DNA of 64,000 bases from positions 70,457,319 through 70,521,318 of the forward strand of contig CP136069.1 in NCBI GenBank assembly GCA_032622095.1, written 5' to 3'. Below the pieces are notes generated by a model, which was given only the letters and a program-made list of their open reading frames with translations, had not been told where the DNA came from and ran no database searches. The stretch is from Siphonodentalium dalli (lineage: Eukaryota; Mollusca; Scaphopoda; Gadilida; Siphonodentaliidae). Positions 31,036 to 44,500 of this stretch are shown piece by piece. Numbering within the stretch: the first letter of the stretch is position 1; the number at the start of each line of letters is the position of its first letter. Position numbers and translations under genes: made by a program.

Positions 31036-32187
31036 TTAACCCTTTGAACCCTGATGCCCTACCACGACCGACACCCTGACCCTGGGCTCCTCGTGGGATT
31101 TTCCTTTAAATTTTATAGTGTCTTGTTGGATGATGTTGGTTATGTTTAATTTGTGACACAGGTATGAAACTTTACAGGTCCCCCCCCCCCCCCCCCCCCC
31201 CCCCATTGATCACTGATCATTATAAAATCGGGAGACTTTGCCACGCGGCAGCGTCTTGGTAACGGTTGCTATTAACTACCCCGAATTGACTCGAAAAGGC
31301 AATTATAGCATGGTATGTCATAACTCAATGCCAGTGATTGCAATTTTGATGACGATAATTCCCTAATGTGAAATTTGAGATGTATCCGACAAGAATTTAA
31401 GAGAGATCGAATGAAATTAATTATTTAAGGGTAGCAACGGTTGCTAATCAAGTACCACAAATGAACGGATGACACCACTGAACTAACCATTAAGTGGTAG
31501 TGTTCCCTTAATTTATACAATATCTAGTCGCATAATGCTGTATATGTTCAATTGGGGCACCTGTTTGAAACTGTGCATACATATGTATGTTATGCATGGA
31601 CCATTCTATGATCATTAAAATATAAGGACACTTTGCCACCCAATCTCTCCCTAGTAACGGTTACCAGACAACTACCCGGCATTATCAAGAAACTGCAATT
31701 ATGATGCAGCTATATGTCCTATATATAACACCACATTTCGCTTAAAACGCATGTTTTTGTCATTTACAACCTATGTTCTGCGCATGCGCATATATTCCTA
31801 CCCGATACTATAGCGGGTAGACATTCCATATACACACTCTGACCACCGCCGGTGTCTATGGGCCCATTTCAACATATATTAGTGGGTATGTCGTGCATAA
31901 GTACACTATAAACCATTTATTTCGCTGCTCTGCGCATGCGCGAAGAAATCAACTTGATATGCGATCGAGTCCCTTCACCATATAAATATAATTTGAACAG
32001 GCTTTTTATATTTGATATATATAACTAGAGTTTAGACGTCGATTTGTTATTGAATCGCATAGCTATAAACTATAAACACGTGGCGGTCGTCATAATGGCA
32101 GGTTCAGCGGCCGGTATACCGGCCGCTAGGGTATTTGGATGTTCACGCAGCGGCCGGTTTTCCAGCCGCTGGGGTTCAAAGGGTTAA
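31036..32187. mobile_element. About 1.15-kb TTAA/CCCTTT element
   Basis: Starts TTAACCCTTTGAACCC and ends GGGGTTCAAAGGGTTAA; the 16-bp ends are inverted repeats that include TTAA. The interior has a run of about 23 C (near 31181-31204) and GCGGCCGGTATACCGGCCGC near the right end. No protein was recognised. This is the longest member of the TTAA group here. Confidence 0.75.
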
Positions 32188-32214
32188 TGAAATGGTTCAA
32201 AGCTACATATTTTT

Positions 32215-34030
32215 CACTTAAGTATCATACCCATTGATATTACATACGTACGATCATGAGTATGTAGGGGCGCATAAGATACTATACGTGACGCGATGGG
32301 GTGGTGGTGGCTGGTGGGTACTTGCATACATACGATCATGAGTATGTAGGGGCACCTGCGGCGCATAAGATAGTATGGGTGGCGCGATGGGGTGGTGGGT
32401 TGTTTACTTACATACATACGATCATGAGTATGTAGGGGCGCCTGCAGCGCATAAGATACTATGGGTGGCAGGATGGGGTGGTGGGTTGTTTACTTACATA
32501 CATACGATCATGAGTATGTAGGGGCACCTACGGCGCATAAGATACTATGGGTGGCAGGATGGGGTGGTGGTTGGGTCACTTACATACATACGATCATGAG
32601 TATGTAGTGGCGCCTGCAGCGCTTAAGATACTATGGGTGGCGGGATGGGGTGGTGGGTGGGTACTTACATACATACGATCATGGGTATGTAGGGGAGCCT
32701 GTGGTGCATAAGATACTATGGATGGCGGGATTGGGTGGTGGGTGGGTACTTACATACATACGATCATGAGTATGTAGTGGCGCCTGGGGCGCATAAGATA
32801 CTATGGTTGGCGGGATGGGGTGGTGGGTGGGTACTTACATACAATCATGATAATGTAGTGGCGCCTGCGACGCATGAGATACTATGCATGGCGGGATGGG
32901 GTGGTGGGTGGGTACTTACATACATGTACATACGATCATGGGTATGTATGGGCACCTGCGGCGATTAAGATACTATGGATGGCGGGATTGGGTGGTGGGT
33001 GGGTGGGTACTTACATACATACGATCATGAGTATGTAGACGCGGTTGCGACGCATAAGATACTATGGGTGGCGGGATGGGGTGGTGGGTGGGTCACTTAC
33101 ATACATACGATCATGAGTATGTAGTGGCGCCTGTGGCTCATAAGATACTATGGATTGCGGGATTGGGTGGTGGGTGGGTACTTACATACATACGATCATG
33201 AGTGTGTAGTGGCGCCTGCAGCGCAGAAGATACTATGGTGGCGGGATGGAGTGGTGGGTTGTTTACTTATATACATACATACGATCATGAGTATGTAGGG
33301 GCGCCTGCTGCGCATAAAATACTATGAGTGGCGGGATGGGGTGGTGGGTGGGTCATATGAGTATGTAGTGGCGCATAAGATACTATGGATGGCGGGATTG
33401 GGTGGTGGGTGGGTACTTACATACGATCATGAGTATGTAGTGGCGCCTGCGGCGCATAAGATACTATGGGTGGCGGGATGGGGTGGTGGGTGGGTACTTA
33501 CATACGATCATGAGTATGTAGTGGCGCCTGCGGCGTATAAGATACTATGCATGGCGGGATGGGGTGGTAGGTGGGTCATTTACATACATACGATCATGAG
33601 TATGTAGTGGCGCCTGCGGCGCATTAGATACCATGAATGGCGGGATTGGGTGGTGGGTGGGTACTTACACACATACGATCATGAGTGTGTAGTGGCGCCT
33701 GCAGCGCATAAGATACTATGGGTGGCGGGATGGGGTGGTGGGTGGGTACTTACATACATACGATCATGAGTATGTAGGGGCGCCTTTGGCGCATAAGATA
33801 CTATAGGTGGCGGGGTGTGGTGGTGGGTGGGTACTTACATACATACGATCATGAGTATGTAGTGGCACCTGCGGCGCATAAGATACTATGAGTGGCGGGA
33901 TGGGGTGGTGGGTGGGTCACTTACATACAAACGATCATGAGTAAGTAGTGGCGCATATGATACTATGGATGGCGGGATTGGGTGGTGGGTGGGTACTTAC
34001 ATACGATCATGGGGTGGTGGGTGGGTACTT
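32215..34030. repeat. About 87-bp minisatellite, about 20 copies
   Basis: Each unit contains TACATACATACGATCATGAG, TATGTAGTGGCGCCTGCGGC, GCATAAGATACTATGG and GGGATGGGGTGGTGGGTGGG. Within a unit TACATAC and GTATGTA can pair around GATCATG. The units differ by substitutions and small gaps; a few are truncated. Open frames across it are periodic artefacts. Confidence 0.95.
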
Positions 34031-34876
34031 TAGTGTACGGTATCGATATTCCAACAAAAGTAGAGTTATTTGAATGTCCGGTATATGCAGGACATGGGCA
34101 CACAGGGTGGTACAAGGGACATAGTCTGTACGTATTATTCTAAAAAATAGTATACTTACTACCCAAGAGTATATTTATAGTAATATAGACAATATAATTG
34201 TGTAACAATTATGTAACTACACGGTATATGTGTGTTTTAGTAATAAATGTCAACCAAATGCAATATATTGAACTTTATAAGAGCAGTAAAATTCATCAGT
34301 CAAATAGTGTTGTACGGGACATGTCCCGTACAACACCCCAAAGTGTTGTACGGGACAATATAAATTTGAGTACTGAGAAAGGACAATGAGTTAGGTCTCA
34401 TTTCTTGCTTGATGGCTTATATAGAGAGGCATTGAAACTGAAATATGGGTGATCATATGGCAAGTTGGTCTTTCTGGGACAGAAAAATGGTTTAAAAAGT
34501 GTTGTACGGGACATTGATAAAGGGCCAAATTTTGGGATTGAAAAAATGCGTTTATCGGATATATAGTATAATTATTTCATTTCTATTCCATGAAATGTGT
34601 TCCCAGGTTACATTTACATAATAACATTGCCAATCTTAATGTTTAAACAGTGCTTAATATGCAGGGTATACAATACAGGAAAAAGAGAGTTATGTTTGGA
34701 TTTTCACGTAGGAGATATATGTCGATAAAAATCACACAAACAATCACATTTCAACCAAAACTATTTGAATGTTGTTAGCCTTATATCAATACCTTAACTA
34801 AATGCCAACTGCTTTAGTCTAAAATACCTTTTCAATTTTCGGATATTTGCCTCTTATCTGGAGAATCGCCCAATTG

Positions 34877-35594
34877 CATTTTTTTAAATAAAACTTTTCC
34901 ATATGTTTAAAAGCACCAATAGCATTTACAATTTCAGATTTAGAAGGCATGAGGATCCATGATTAAGGGTGTCATCCCTACCCCCTGACTGCTCTGACAA
35001 TACAAGTTAACAGAGAGGGGTGAATCCTGCATACAAGTTAAGCAGATATGGAATACATACTAGTACAAGTGATTTTACACTAATATCATAGGTTTTACAC
35101 CTTTGCTGAAGTAGTATTCATAACTTCCACATATCAATAGGTATTAGATAGGTAAAAATGATCAAAATTTGTGTAATTTTGTGCTATAAAAGCTGTGTAC
35201 CAGTCTTTTTGTTGAATCCTGAATACCAGTTAAATTGGGCATATGAATCCTGAGTTCTGGTTAACAGAGAGGGTATGAATATGAATTATACCATATGAAA
35301 ATGGTCTAAATCTGCATACCAAAAAGAGGGGGGGATACCCTCATCCATGTTGCTGAAGTCAGTGGTTGATGTAAGCATGACAGTGACCAATGCTGCCTTG
35401 ATGTGTGACAAGTGTGTAATGATTTATGTTGCTTGTTCAGAATGTGTATTTCCTTCTTGTGTGGAAAGTTGATCTTAATATATACTATTTAATACTGGAA
35501 GTTATATCATACATATAAATAAATTGTTAATTCATCATCCTGTTATGCGTACTTCATGGTATTATCGCCATGTCATGCTATATAGATCATGCCT
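34877..35594. other. No gene recognised
   Basis: Weak repetition of GAATCCTGCATACAAGTTAA-like and GAATCCTGAATACCAGTTAA-like phrases between 35020 and 35280. Nothing else was seen. Confidence 0.5.
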
Positions 35595-35830
35595 AGATCA
35601 TATGTCATGAATCTCTATTCAATTTACACCCGTAGAGATCATAATCCCCCAGTACTAAACATGGGATCTATTTGGTGTTGTGACAGGGAACAATATAATT
35701 GTAATTTTCCTGGTTAACTAATTCAATGTTTATTGCGATATCGACTCACAAAACCATAAAGCATGATATCTCGAGCTGGGATCACCCCCTAATGTGAAGT
35801 AGTTTATTGAGGAACAAGTATTAACAAAGA
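35595..35830. repeat. Diverged direct repeat, left copy
   Basis: TTTATTGCGATATCGACTCA, GAGCTGGGATCACCCCCTAA and TGTGACAGGGAA recur with changes at 36990-37290. Confidence 0.6.
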
Positions 35831-35934
35831 AATGTCAGAAAGGGTCAGAACATCAAACAGTTCCAACCTTTGTACTGGTGGAATATGGTTTCTACTGACA
35901 TGTCTAAAGTAGAGATTCATGGTATGATCTAGGG

Positions 35935-36907
35935 AGTGTTCGCGCTGTCGGTAGCCAAATTAGCCAATGGCTAATCTTTTTCGAATTTGGCTAATAAAAA
36001 TTTCATTTGGCTAAACTTTTGGCTAAACTTTTGTTTGACCCCAAATGGAGAATGAAAGCATGAATTTTTGGCAAGTGGGTTTTCAATTCTGTGATGTGAA
36101 CGATCTAGTCCAAAAACATCGTAAGTGGGAATATATCGCCGACTGTACAAATGGAAACCCGATCGCGGACAGTACAAAGGGAAACCACTAACTCTGCACG
36201 AAACCGCAAAAGTCTTTATTTTAAATTTAATCCGCTAATCCCCCATTGTCTGTCTGGTCACTCACGGGGCTCCTGCACAATTCATGTTTATGATGACATT
36301 GTATTTATGACGGTCAAGGTTTATGAGCACCAAGTGTAAGACAATAGCTTAATCAGCCAAATGTGAATCACGACAGATATTTTGTGGCTATTTGTCAAAA
36401 CCGATACATTCAAAATAATATGCATGCTTTTATGACAGATTGTAATTTGATAATGGCGTAACAATATTAACTTATTAGTTTCCAGATGTCACTTAGATAT
36501 TTTCGCAAGGATAATTAATAATTCATGATTTAATCAATTAAAAGATATTGATATAAAACAAAAACATAATGCCATTAAGAAGGACAATCCCGGGTCACCC
36601 CCCCCCCCCCCCCCCAAATCACTCTTTCACATAGAGATTAATAAATGATATATATATAAAAATATTTCTAGTTCATCAAAATTAGTTAAATTAATGTGTA
36701 TTTTACCTGTGTCTGTTAGATTTGACGTTTTAGTCATTAATTGTGAACCGACCAGAAAAACCGACCAGAAAACGATGATTTAATTTGGCCATAGTTTTTT
36801 TTAATTTGGCCAAAAAACATTTGGCTAAAGATTTTTTCATTTGGCTAATAAAATTTTCATTTGGCTAAACTTTTGGCTAAAGTTTGTTTCGGTCCAGCGC
36901 GAACACT
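35935..36907. mobile_element. 973-bp TIR element AGTGTTCGCGCTG
   Basis: AGTGTTCGCGCTG at the left and CAGCGCGAACACT at the right are perfect 13-bp inverted ends. Just inside both ends, in the same orientation, are TTGGCTAATAAAA and CATTTGGCTAAACTTTTGGC. No target duplication is evident. The interior encodes nothing recognisable. It sits between the direct repeats at 35595-35830 and 36940-37290. Confidence 0.75.
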
Positions 36908-36939
36908 GATTCATCTAGGTTATTCCAGGAATCTCTACT

Positions 36940-37290
36940 TTAGCTACCGTGACTCACGTAAAGATCATATTTCACCAGTTCAAAACCTGGGAATTTTTTT
37001 ATTTTGTGACAGGGAAGTTAATAGCATTGAACAAACAGTGTACATGTAAGTAATATATGCCATAGGCAATACCCTTTCTTAATAACGGATTTCACTGCAG
37101 TTGAAGGTTCAGGCTCGGGATCGATTGATTTAAAACACTTTGGTGAGCCGATTTTGCTTTGCGTCGTTTAAAATCAGGGAATTTCTCCCGGATAATCAAT
37201 TTAATGTTCATAGCGATATTCGGCTCACAAAATTCATGCAATCTCAAGCTATGATCACCCACTAATTGAAATGGATTATTAAGTTAAAGA
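36940..37290. repeat. Diverged direct repeat, right copy
   Basis: GTTCATAGCGATATTCGGCT, CAAGCTATGATCACCCACTA and TTTTGTGACAGGGAAG match the left copy at 35595-35830. It also contains a second GATATTCGGCTCAC-like word. Confidence 0.6.
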
Positions 37291-38984
37291 TGCACAAACC
37301 GATTTGATGGTCCCCGTATCAACCTGTTGGGTAAAACAAAATTTCACCAAAAGTCGAGTTAGATATATAGATTAGTTTACTACCAATACATACCTACAAC
37401 AATACTAAGCATACTATCATATTTGCCGAACAAGTCCTATAATCACGTTTTTTCTGGGGAGTTTGGTCGATGAACGAGTTTGGTTTATAATTCCCCCCGT
37501 GATGCCTAGTTCAATTAAAGTTGAATTCCCCAACACGTGTCATCACATATATAAACAAATATATATTTCAATGTGTACCAGCATGCTGTTATATAACCTG
37601 TTTATTTGCATGAATAAAAGTAATTACCGATTCGTAAATAAGTATATGTATGTATCCGCACTAAAATTTCACAAGACACCTTATTTATTTTTTTTGGCGT
37701 TACTTTTCATCATCTTATATTCCAAAAATAATTTGCAATCGCCACTCAAAGTCACAGCGAAACGCGACTTTGTGTGACCTACCGAATTATCGCGACGGCG
37801 TGCGCGCATACATGTCCGAATATTTCTGGAAGAAATCAGTTGAATGTTTGCAAGGTTGACAAATATTCGAGGTGGATAAAATTGATATATTTCAAAAATC
37901 TAAATCCGATAACTCTGAGCTTTGAGAGGTGGGTTCCTCGACTCAAATAAAAATACTTTTTACCCCCGAAGCCAAAGAAATAGTAATCTAGGGGCGTCAA
38001 ATCGGATTATACATACACTGCATAAATGTTTATTAAATCTTATAAAGTTCCCCGTCAGAACAGGTCGTAACATTAAAAAGTTCCCATGCTTTGAACTGCA
38101 TGGTTGAGTATGATCTATATGGGCGTACGATGCCAGAGTAGAGATTCGTGGCATGATCTACATCCCATGCAGGCACATGCTCAAATCGTTGCCCGATAAT
38201 CATATGTTTTGAGTGCCAGTTTTAAAGGGACATACGCACTCGCAAAGGGTAATATATATTTTGATAACTCTACATCTCGTGTTAGAACTTTGTTTTGTAA
38301 ATATTGCTGTTACAATGCCAGCTTTCAGCCACAGGCCGAGATCGTTCTATTCGCTGAAATAATTTAGTCTGAAACTATTATCCAGGTTAAAATATGGCTT
38401 GTCCAATCAGTCACCTCTGATCATAGTTGGTTAACCCAACATTGGACCAGCACACCCGAGTCGCACCATGTGGTCGGCCCTATCCCATCGTTCATGCATT
38501 GGCGTGACTTCTTAACACAATGTCAACATAATGGACTGACAGTGAGTGCCCCATTGCTTTTTCAAACCGTTAACTGAACACGTTTTTGCTCTTACATTCC
38601 GGTAATTGTATTAAATTATTTATCGCCTGTTACTTCGGATTTGCCGGAGAATTATAAATTAAATGATTGATTGGTGCACTTGATATGCTAAAAGATTCGA
38701 GAAATTTTAGTAGTGTGAAATTTTATTGCCTGGAATTCGAAATTAGACACCCCACCGCGAGTGAAGAGGCTCTATTTGTATATTCCTTCTGCTGTACTTC
38801 CAGTTGTCAGTCAGAGCGCCATTATACTTGAAAATCATTGTATATGCGATTTGTGGAGGCGCGTACTAAGTATGGCTGAACAATCTTTTGCACAAATTCT
38901 GGTCATATCATTCATGTACGTGTATATTACAAAAGTTCAGAAGCACAGCTTTTCAACTAAAGCATTTGATTCTCTATTTATGTA
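37291..38984. other. No gene recognised
   Basis: Several open frames of about 60-100 codons occur, but none shows a conserved motif, signal peptide or splice-linked partner. GAGTAGAGATTCGTGGCATG at 38136 repeats part of the sequence near 35908. Confidence 0.45.
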
Positions 38985-40110
38985 AAATTCCGTCAACTGT
39001 TTCCTTTGGCACACGATACAGGTAACATACCACCTTTCATCCGATTGTCGAAAAACTTCATCTGAATCTGCCGGGTGACCTCTAGATCATTTTTTCGCGA
39101 ATTTCGTTAAAAAACATTGCCACAGCAGCCATTCTGGGTTTCACATTTATTGGAGAAATGGGAGCTATTGAATTGAACTATTTTATTTTCTATGAAAAAC
39201 AAGACCACCGGCAGCCATCTTGGATTTCACTCGTTGCATGACTAAATCATTTGTCACGCCCAACAGACAACTCCCCTCATCCGATCGTCATCAAGCTTCA
39301 TTTCGATCTTCGGGGTGACCAATGGATGGGAACCATTGATTGTTTTCAGAATCAGATGCCATCTTGGATTTTACTGTTAACCAAATTCTTCGATACAGCC
39401 CACGGGCCACATTCCTCACTCCTCGCCCGATCGTCGCCAAACCTCAGATGGATATTCGGGGTGGTCTCTAGATGGGAGCCATCAAATTGTTCCGAAATTC
39501 GCTAAGAACATGGCTGACAGCAGTCATCTTAGATTTCATATGTGAATCCATCGGCACACCATGCATGCAGGCCACATTTATTGCAGAACTGTTTTTAAAA
39601 TTTACAGGCATGTTTAGGATCACCTCTATTTGGGAGCTATCTAATTGCAATGATTTTCTATCAAACCATGGGCGCCAACAGCCATCTTTGATTTAACACT
39701 TTCCTTGATCAAACCCTTCGGTGTTCATGCAATTGATCACAAACTTCATGTCATGGATTTTCGGTGTGACCTCTTGATGTGAGCTATTTGAATGTTTACC
39801 AAATTTCGTTGGGAAACATGGCCGTCAGCTGTCATCTTGGCGTTCACATTTACATCCAACGCCACACCATGCAGGCTGATGCAGCCCACATTTATTGAAG
39901 GCATGTTTTTTAAAACGGATAGTCATATGATTTGGACCACTTCTACATGTAATGGTAGCTATCGAATTTGAATGATTTGCGATGAAAAACATTGCCGCTG
40001 GCTGCCATCTTGAATTTAACATTTTGCATGACAAAATACGTCGGTATTCCCTACAACCAACATTTTTCACATTGCGTAGCGCTCCATTGACGGTAATGTA
40101 TGTCATCTTT
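38985..40110. repeat. Diverged tandem-unit element (AGCTCAACTTA family relative)
   Basis: About six diverged units of about 150-180 bp with GCCATCTTGGATTTCACTCG, GGTGACCTCTAGAT-like and ACACCATGCA words, recalling the units at 11295-12748. Terminal inverted ends were not found. Confidence 0.6.
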
Positions 40111-40123
40111 AAAATTGGATTTT

Positions 40124-40812
40124 CCGTACGTTACTTGTGGGTGCACCCCACAAGTCATGCAAACAAAAGATCGCACCTCACAAGTACCCTGTCGTGCGTA
40201 TAGCCGTCCGTCCGTACGAACGTTTCAACTCATAACTTTGGTTTCGCTACCTCAATTCAGTTGATCTTTGGTATGCTAATAGACCAGCCGGGGGGACAAG
40301 ATTTCCCCATAACTGCGGTTTCGTCCGCCCATTTTTTCCAGAGTTACGCCCCTTTTTGGACTTAGAAAATTCAGTTTTCTGTGGCATACGAACGTTTCAA
40401 CTCATAACTTTGGTTTCGCTAATTCAATTCAGTTGATCTTTGGTATGCCAATAGACCAGCCGGGGGGTCAAGATTTCCCCATAGCCGTGGTTTCGTCCGC
40501 CCATTTTTCCAGAGTTACGCCCCTTTTGGACTTAGAAAATTCAGATTTTCTGCTACTTTTTTGGTTTCCAGATGATAACTTGATTTTGGATTGTTTATTT
40601 GCAAAACCCGTTTTTTTGTGTATTACCAATATCGCAATACAGGTCAAGGTAAAATTTCGGTACAATCGGATAATTTTTGTGAGAGTTATGACCCTTTTTC
40701 GACTTAAAATCCTTTTTTATTTTTAGAAAATTCAGTTTTCCTTCTATTTTTGTGGCACCAGACCAAATTTGAAGCTAATATAGAACAACATGTGGCATTA
40801 AGTGCCACTTAA
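40124..40812. repeat. ACTTGTGGG-type element with two tandem units
   Basis: Opens with the hairpin ACTTGTGGGTGCACCCCACA and CGTCCGTCCGTACGAACG. A unit of about 175 bp (TTTCAACTCATAACTTTGGT, then GCCCATTTTTTCCAGAGTTA) occurs twice with high identity at 40217-40390 and 40391-40560. Similar in plan to 21607-22090. Confidence 0.65.
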
Positions 40813-41300
40813 TAAGTATTTGCACAAAAATAAGAAAAAATCCTCTCTACAGTCGGGGGCGTTACCTCCGCCCAGCGGTTCACTTGTTCAATTAGTATCT
40901 ACAAGTTTCGTTTTAAAGTTGTATTTCTTAATAAGGATTCCCAAGTGTGTTCCATATTCGAGTTCATGTATTACATTGTTTCCAACTTTCTATTTAATGA
41001 ACTTACGTTGGGGCTCGCTAAATACAATATTGATTGTTACCCTCCTCCCTATTTTACCCGCTTTCCGCTTTTGAATGGCCCAAGTCCTGTCACGTGTCAG
41101 GCGACAACTCAAAATGTCTTGGGCGAGTTATAAAGGTATCTCAATTCCACCAAGACAGGTATTATACAATGTACGTATCAGGCCAGGCTCTGAGAGCGAG
41201 ATAAATACATATTATCGGTCTGTATTGGCAAAGATCAGTTTATACCATTCAAAACGAATGTCATGTACAGAATATTCCAACATGTATATTGTATTCGAAA
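40813..41300. other. No gene recognised
   Basis: Short open frames only, no motif. The left edge of the receptor-bearing duplication probably lies near the end of this stretch. Confidence 0.5.
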
Positions 41301-41519
41301 AAACGATATAAATTTCTTAGGATTTGTCTATATCGGCGTCACGGTCATTCATAAATTGTTTTGCCTCTCTATACCAGCGATATGATACTAAACCTTCGCT
41401 AAATTTGTGAATTAGGAAATTATCTATAATTGAACGAGAGCAATGTTGTGTCGGTGGTACTGCATTTTCCACCGTGGTAGTTTGCAATTGACGTGTTTGT
41501 CCATACCCATATTTGTTGA

Positions 41520-44500
41520 ATGAATGAATGAATGCTTTATTGCGAAGACCCAAATTAATGAGTAACATGCAAAACATATATACAATATTTTATATACAAT
41601 ATATACATGATGAAAATGAGACCCCTCCCTACAAACGTGTGGTTTGTTCTTCTTTTTTCCCCTTGTTCCTTATTTTGTTCTTTGAAAAATCGTGTAATCA
41701 CATAAGTTATATTCTTCCTTATGTTTTCAATGTCATTTTGATTATCAGTTTGAATTATTGACCATGCAATGAGCTAATTCAGCTGCCTTCCACAATGTAT
41801 ATAATTAATTGAAATTAAGAAACTTCTCTAAAGGCAATTTTTAGGAAAATAGAGAGTTGTTTCAAACGAGAGATATTTTCTATTGACAAGAGTCCATGAA
41901 ACTTTTCGCGCGAAGGATTTTCCCAGTAATATTTTGGGATATAGCGCTCTCGTAGACATTTATATTTGCCACAGACGAGTACAAAATGATACTCGTCTCC
42001 GATTGTGTCAGATTTACATGTATCGCACATCTTACTCTCTGTTTTATGCCATCGCGCTTTTTCGATTGGTAATCTATGGTTTGATGTTCTGATTTTCACC
42101 AATGATGCTGTCAGGTGTTTTGGGAGATATAACAAATATCGGCATATACCAGAATGAGATTTTATATTACTGTACATAATTGCTCTGGATGAATCTGAGT
42201 TTTTAATATCACTGAATGTTTGTGTCCAGTGTTGTTCGATCATGCTTGATTTACAATTTCGGATTTCAGATTTCGTAAGAGAGGATTGGGTTTCCCAATT
42301 AGATGTTAGTCCTACTTTGCACAGAGATTCCTTCACGATATTCAACCATTTGAATTCAGCCGACTGGCTTGGTTTGTTGTCATATACAAGTCTCAAAATA
42401 AGGTGTATGTTTTTTGCGAGTTCAGATCCATCTGCGGATACCAACTTTGACCAATATGACAACAGTCTGCATTTAATTTCAATTATGAGTGGGTGCCTAC
42501 CAAGTTCCCCGTATACCATGTAGTTTGGTGTACTAGATTTCATTCCTAATAATATTTTGCAAAATTTCATATGTAATGTTTCAAGTCTCTGGATTTTTTC
42601 TGTAATCCAGATTTCACTACCGTATAAGATTACCGGTGCTACTATGCTATCAAACAGCTTAAGCATCAAATCGGGTGGTAAAGAGAGATGTCTAACTTTA
42701 TTTAACAGTCCGTACATTGCACGTGTGGCCAGATTAAATGTGCGCTTTATGGTGCTACAAAATCTGCCAGTATAGAAAAATTCTACACCTAGGTAAATAA
42801 ATTCCTTAACGACTTGGAGTTCAACCCCCCTGTATATGAATATTGGTATGCATTTAGGTAATTTTTTACAGAATATCATTATTTTCGTCTTTTTTGTGTT
42901 CACCTGGAGCTTCCACGCATCCGCATAATCTGCGAAAGCCTGTAACGCTCGATGCATTTCATCTTCGCTTTCACTAAGTATAACTGTATCATCAGCATAA
43001 AACATACAAAACAGTCGTATATATATACCCGCATTGTCCATAAATATATCATCAAGAAAATCGAGGCTTTTGATAGCACAATCGTTCATGAACGACGTTA
43101 GATCGTCAATGTAGATGGAAAATAATAACGGTGACATAATTTCACCTTGAAATAATCCTACAAAACTAGAAAAGAAGTCCGTTTTGGTTCCATCAGATTT
43201 AACACATAATTTGATTTTGCTGTACATGTTTCTTATAAGTCTCAATAATTTCCCATTAATACCGCTTTGAATTAGCTTAAACCATAAGCCTTCTCGCCAT
43301 ACTAAATCAAAAGCCTTGCGAAAGTCGATAAATGCACAAAATAACTTTCGACCAGACGACAGGTATAAATTTATAATACTATGTAATACAAATATATTGT
43401 CAATTGTAGAATGGCAACTTCTGAAACCAGTCTGGAATTTACTTATCGTCTCATTGTCATCCGAGTACGAAACTAATCTAGCATTCAAAATAGTAGTAAA
43501 AACTTTTGATAGACAACTAAGTAATGTTATTCCACGATACGAATCCGGACTTCCCGGTTCACCCGATTTTTTGTATATCGGTTGGACCATTCCAATCGCC
43601 CAATCTGTCGGAAATATACCTGAATTTAATATCACATTGAAATATTTAGTATACAATGGCAACAGCTGGTCTAAAGACGACTTTATATACTCGTTAAGAA
43701 CCATATCGGATCCCGGGGCTTTATTATTCCGAGCTTTAATTATTGCCCTTCGTACCTCTTCATCAGTTATCGAGTCATTGAGATAAGTCGAGTTTGATAA
43801 ATCAATTTCAGAATCAACACGTCTGCTCAAATAATCGTCACTGTGTTCTGAGGCATGTATTTTTTTGAAATGATCATGAAACACATTTGGGGGCACCTGA
43901 CATTGTTTGTGACTATCATTTGCGTTGGCGCCAGAACTCGAAAGTCTATTGAGTTCTTTCCAAAACTCCTTCGGCGAAGACTTATTGAATCTTTTGAGTT
44001 CGTCGACATTGGATGCGTTCTTATTTTTGATTTTGCTATCCATCAGTTTCCGATAATGTATGGCCGACTCATTCATTAGAAGTTTATTTTCAAGCGTTTT
44101 GTCCCGATTATATTCGGATTTTTTCATATGAAATTTCTTACGAGCGTCGCGGCAATCCGTATCAAACCAAGGTTTATGACGCGATTTGTTATTTCCCTTC
44201 TTTCGTTTAACACCAAAAGTTTTCATTGCTGCGGATACAAGCATGTCAGAAATGTCACGGCTCACATTGTCAATGTCCGAAGATGTGGTGTTCCCTTCTA
44301 TAAAATTGAGGCATTCCAGAATGTTTTTAGATCTCGTGTAATCGATGTTAGTTTGATACTCTACATTTTTTTCTGGGTCCCACCGTCTGATTTCTACCTG
44401 TTCTGGTAAGGATTCTGTTTCTGATAAGCAGTTGGCATGTTGTGTCCTCGCGTTAGTGCCAAAGTTTAATTCGATATGTAGCCCAGAATGAACATCACTC

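Larger units (their letters stand above)
30590..34876. mobile_element. About 4.3-kb structure bounded by perfect 19-bp inverted repeats
   Basis: CAATTGGGCGATTCTCCAG at 30590-30608 is exactly complementary to 34858-34876. Near both ends the word GTGTTGTACGGGACA recurs (about 30611, 30777, 30964, 30991, 34308, 34342, 34499), plus one inverted copy forming a palindrome at about 34308-34336. Such subterminal repeats resemble transposase-binding sites. The interior holds a TTAA element (31036-32187) and a minisatellite (32215-34030). No transposase frame is visible, so it may be a non-autonomous element or a chance arrangement. Confidence 0.6.

Noticed and set aside
32735-33607. Open frames rich in GWGGGWVLTY repeats
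   Set aside because: Reading frames through the 87-bp minisatellite; no start context, no splice partner, low complexity.
32215-34030. The regularly spaced array as a CRISPR-like locus
   Set aside because: Units are head-to-tail without unique spacers, and the DNA is plainly animal.
37463-37777. A 104-codon frame as a small secreted or membrane protein
   Set aside because: No coherent signal peptide at the start, no conserved motif, and AT-rich composition typical of the surrounding non-coding DNA.
43316-43786. A 156-codon + strand frame opposite the LINE reverse transcriptase
   Set aside because: Shadow of the intact minus-strand frame; no motif of its own.
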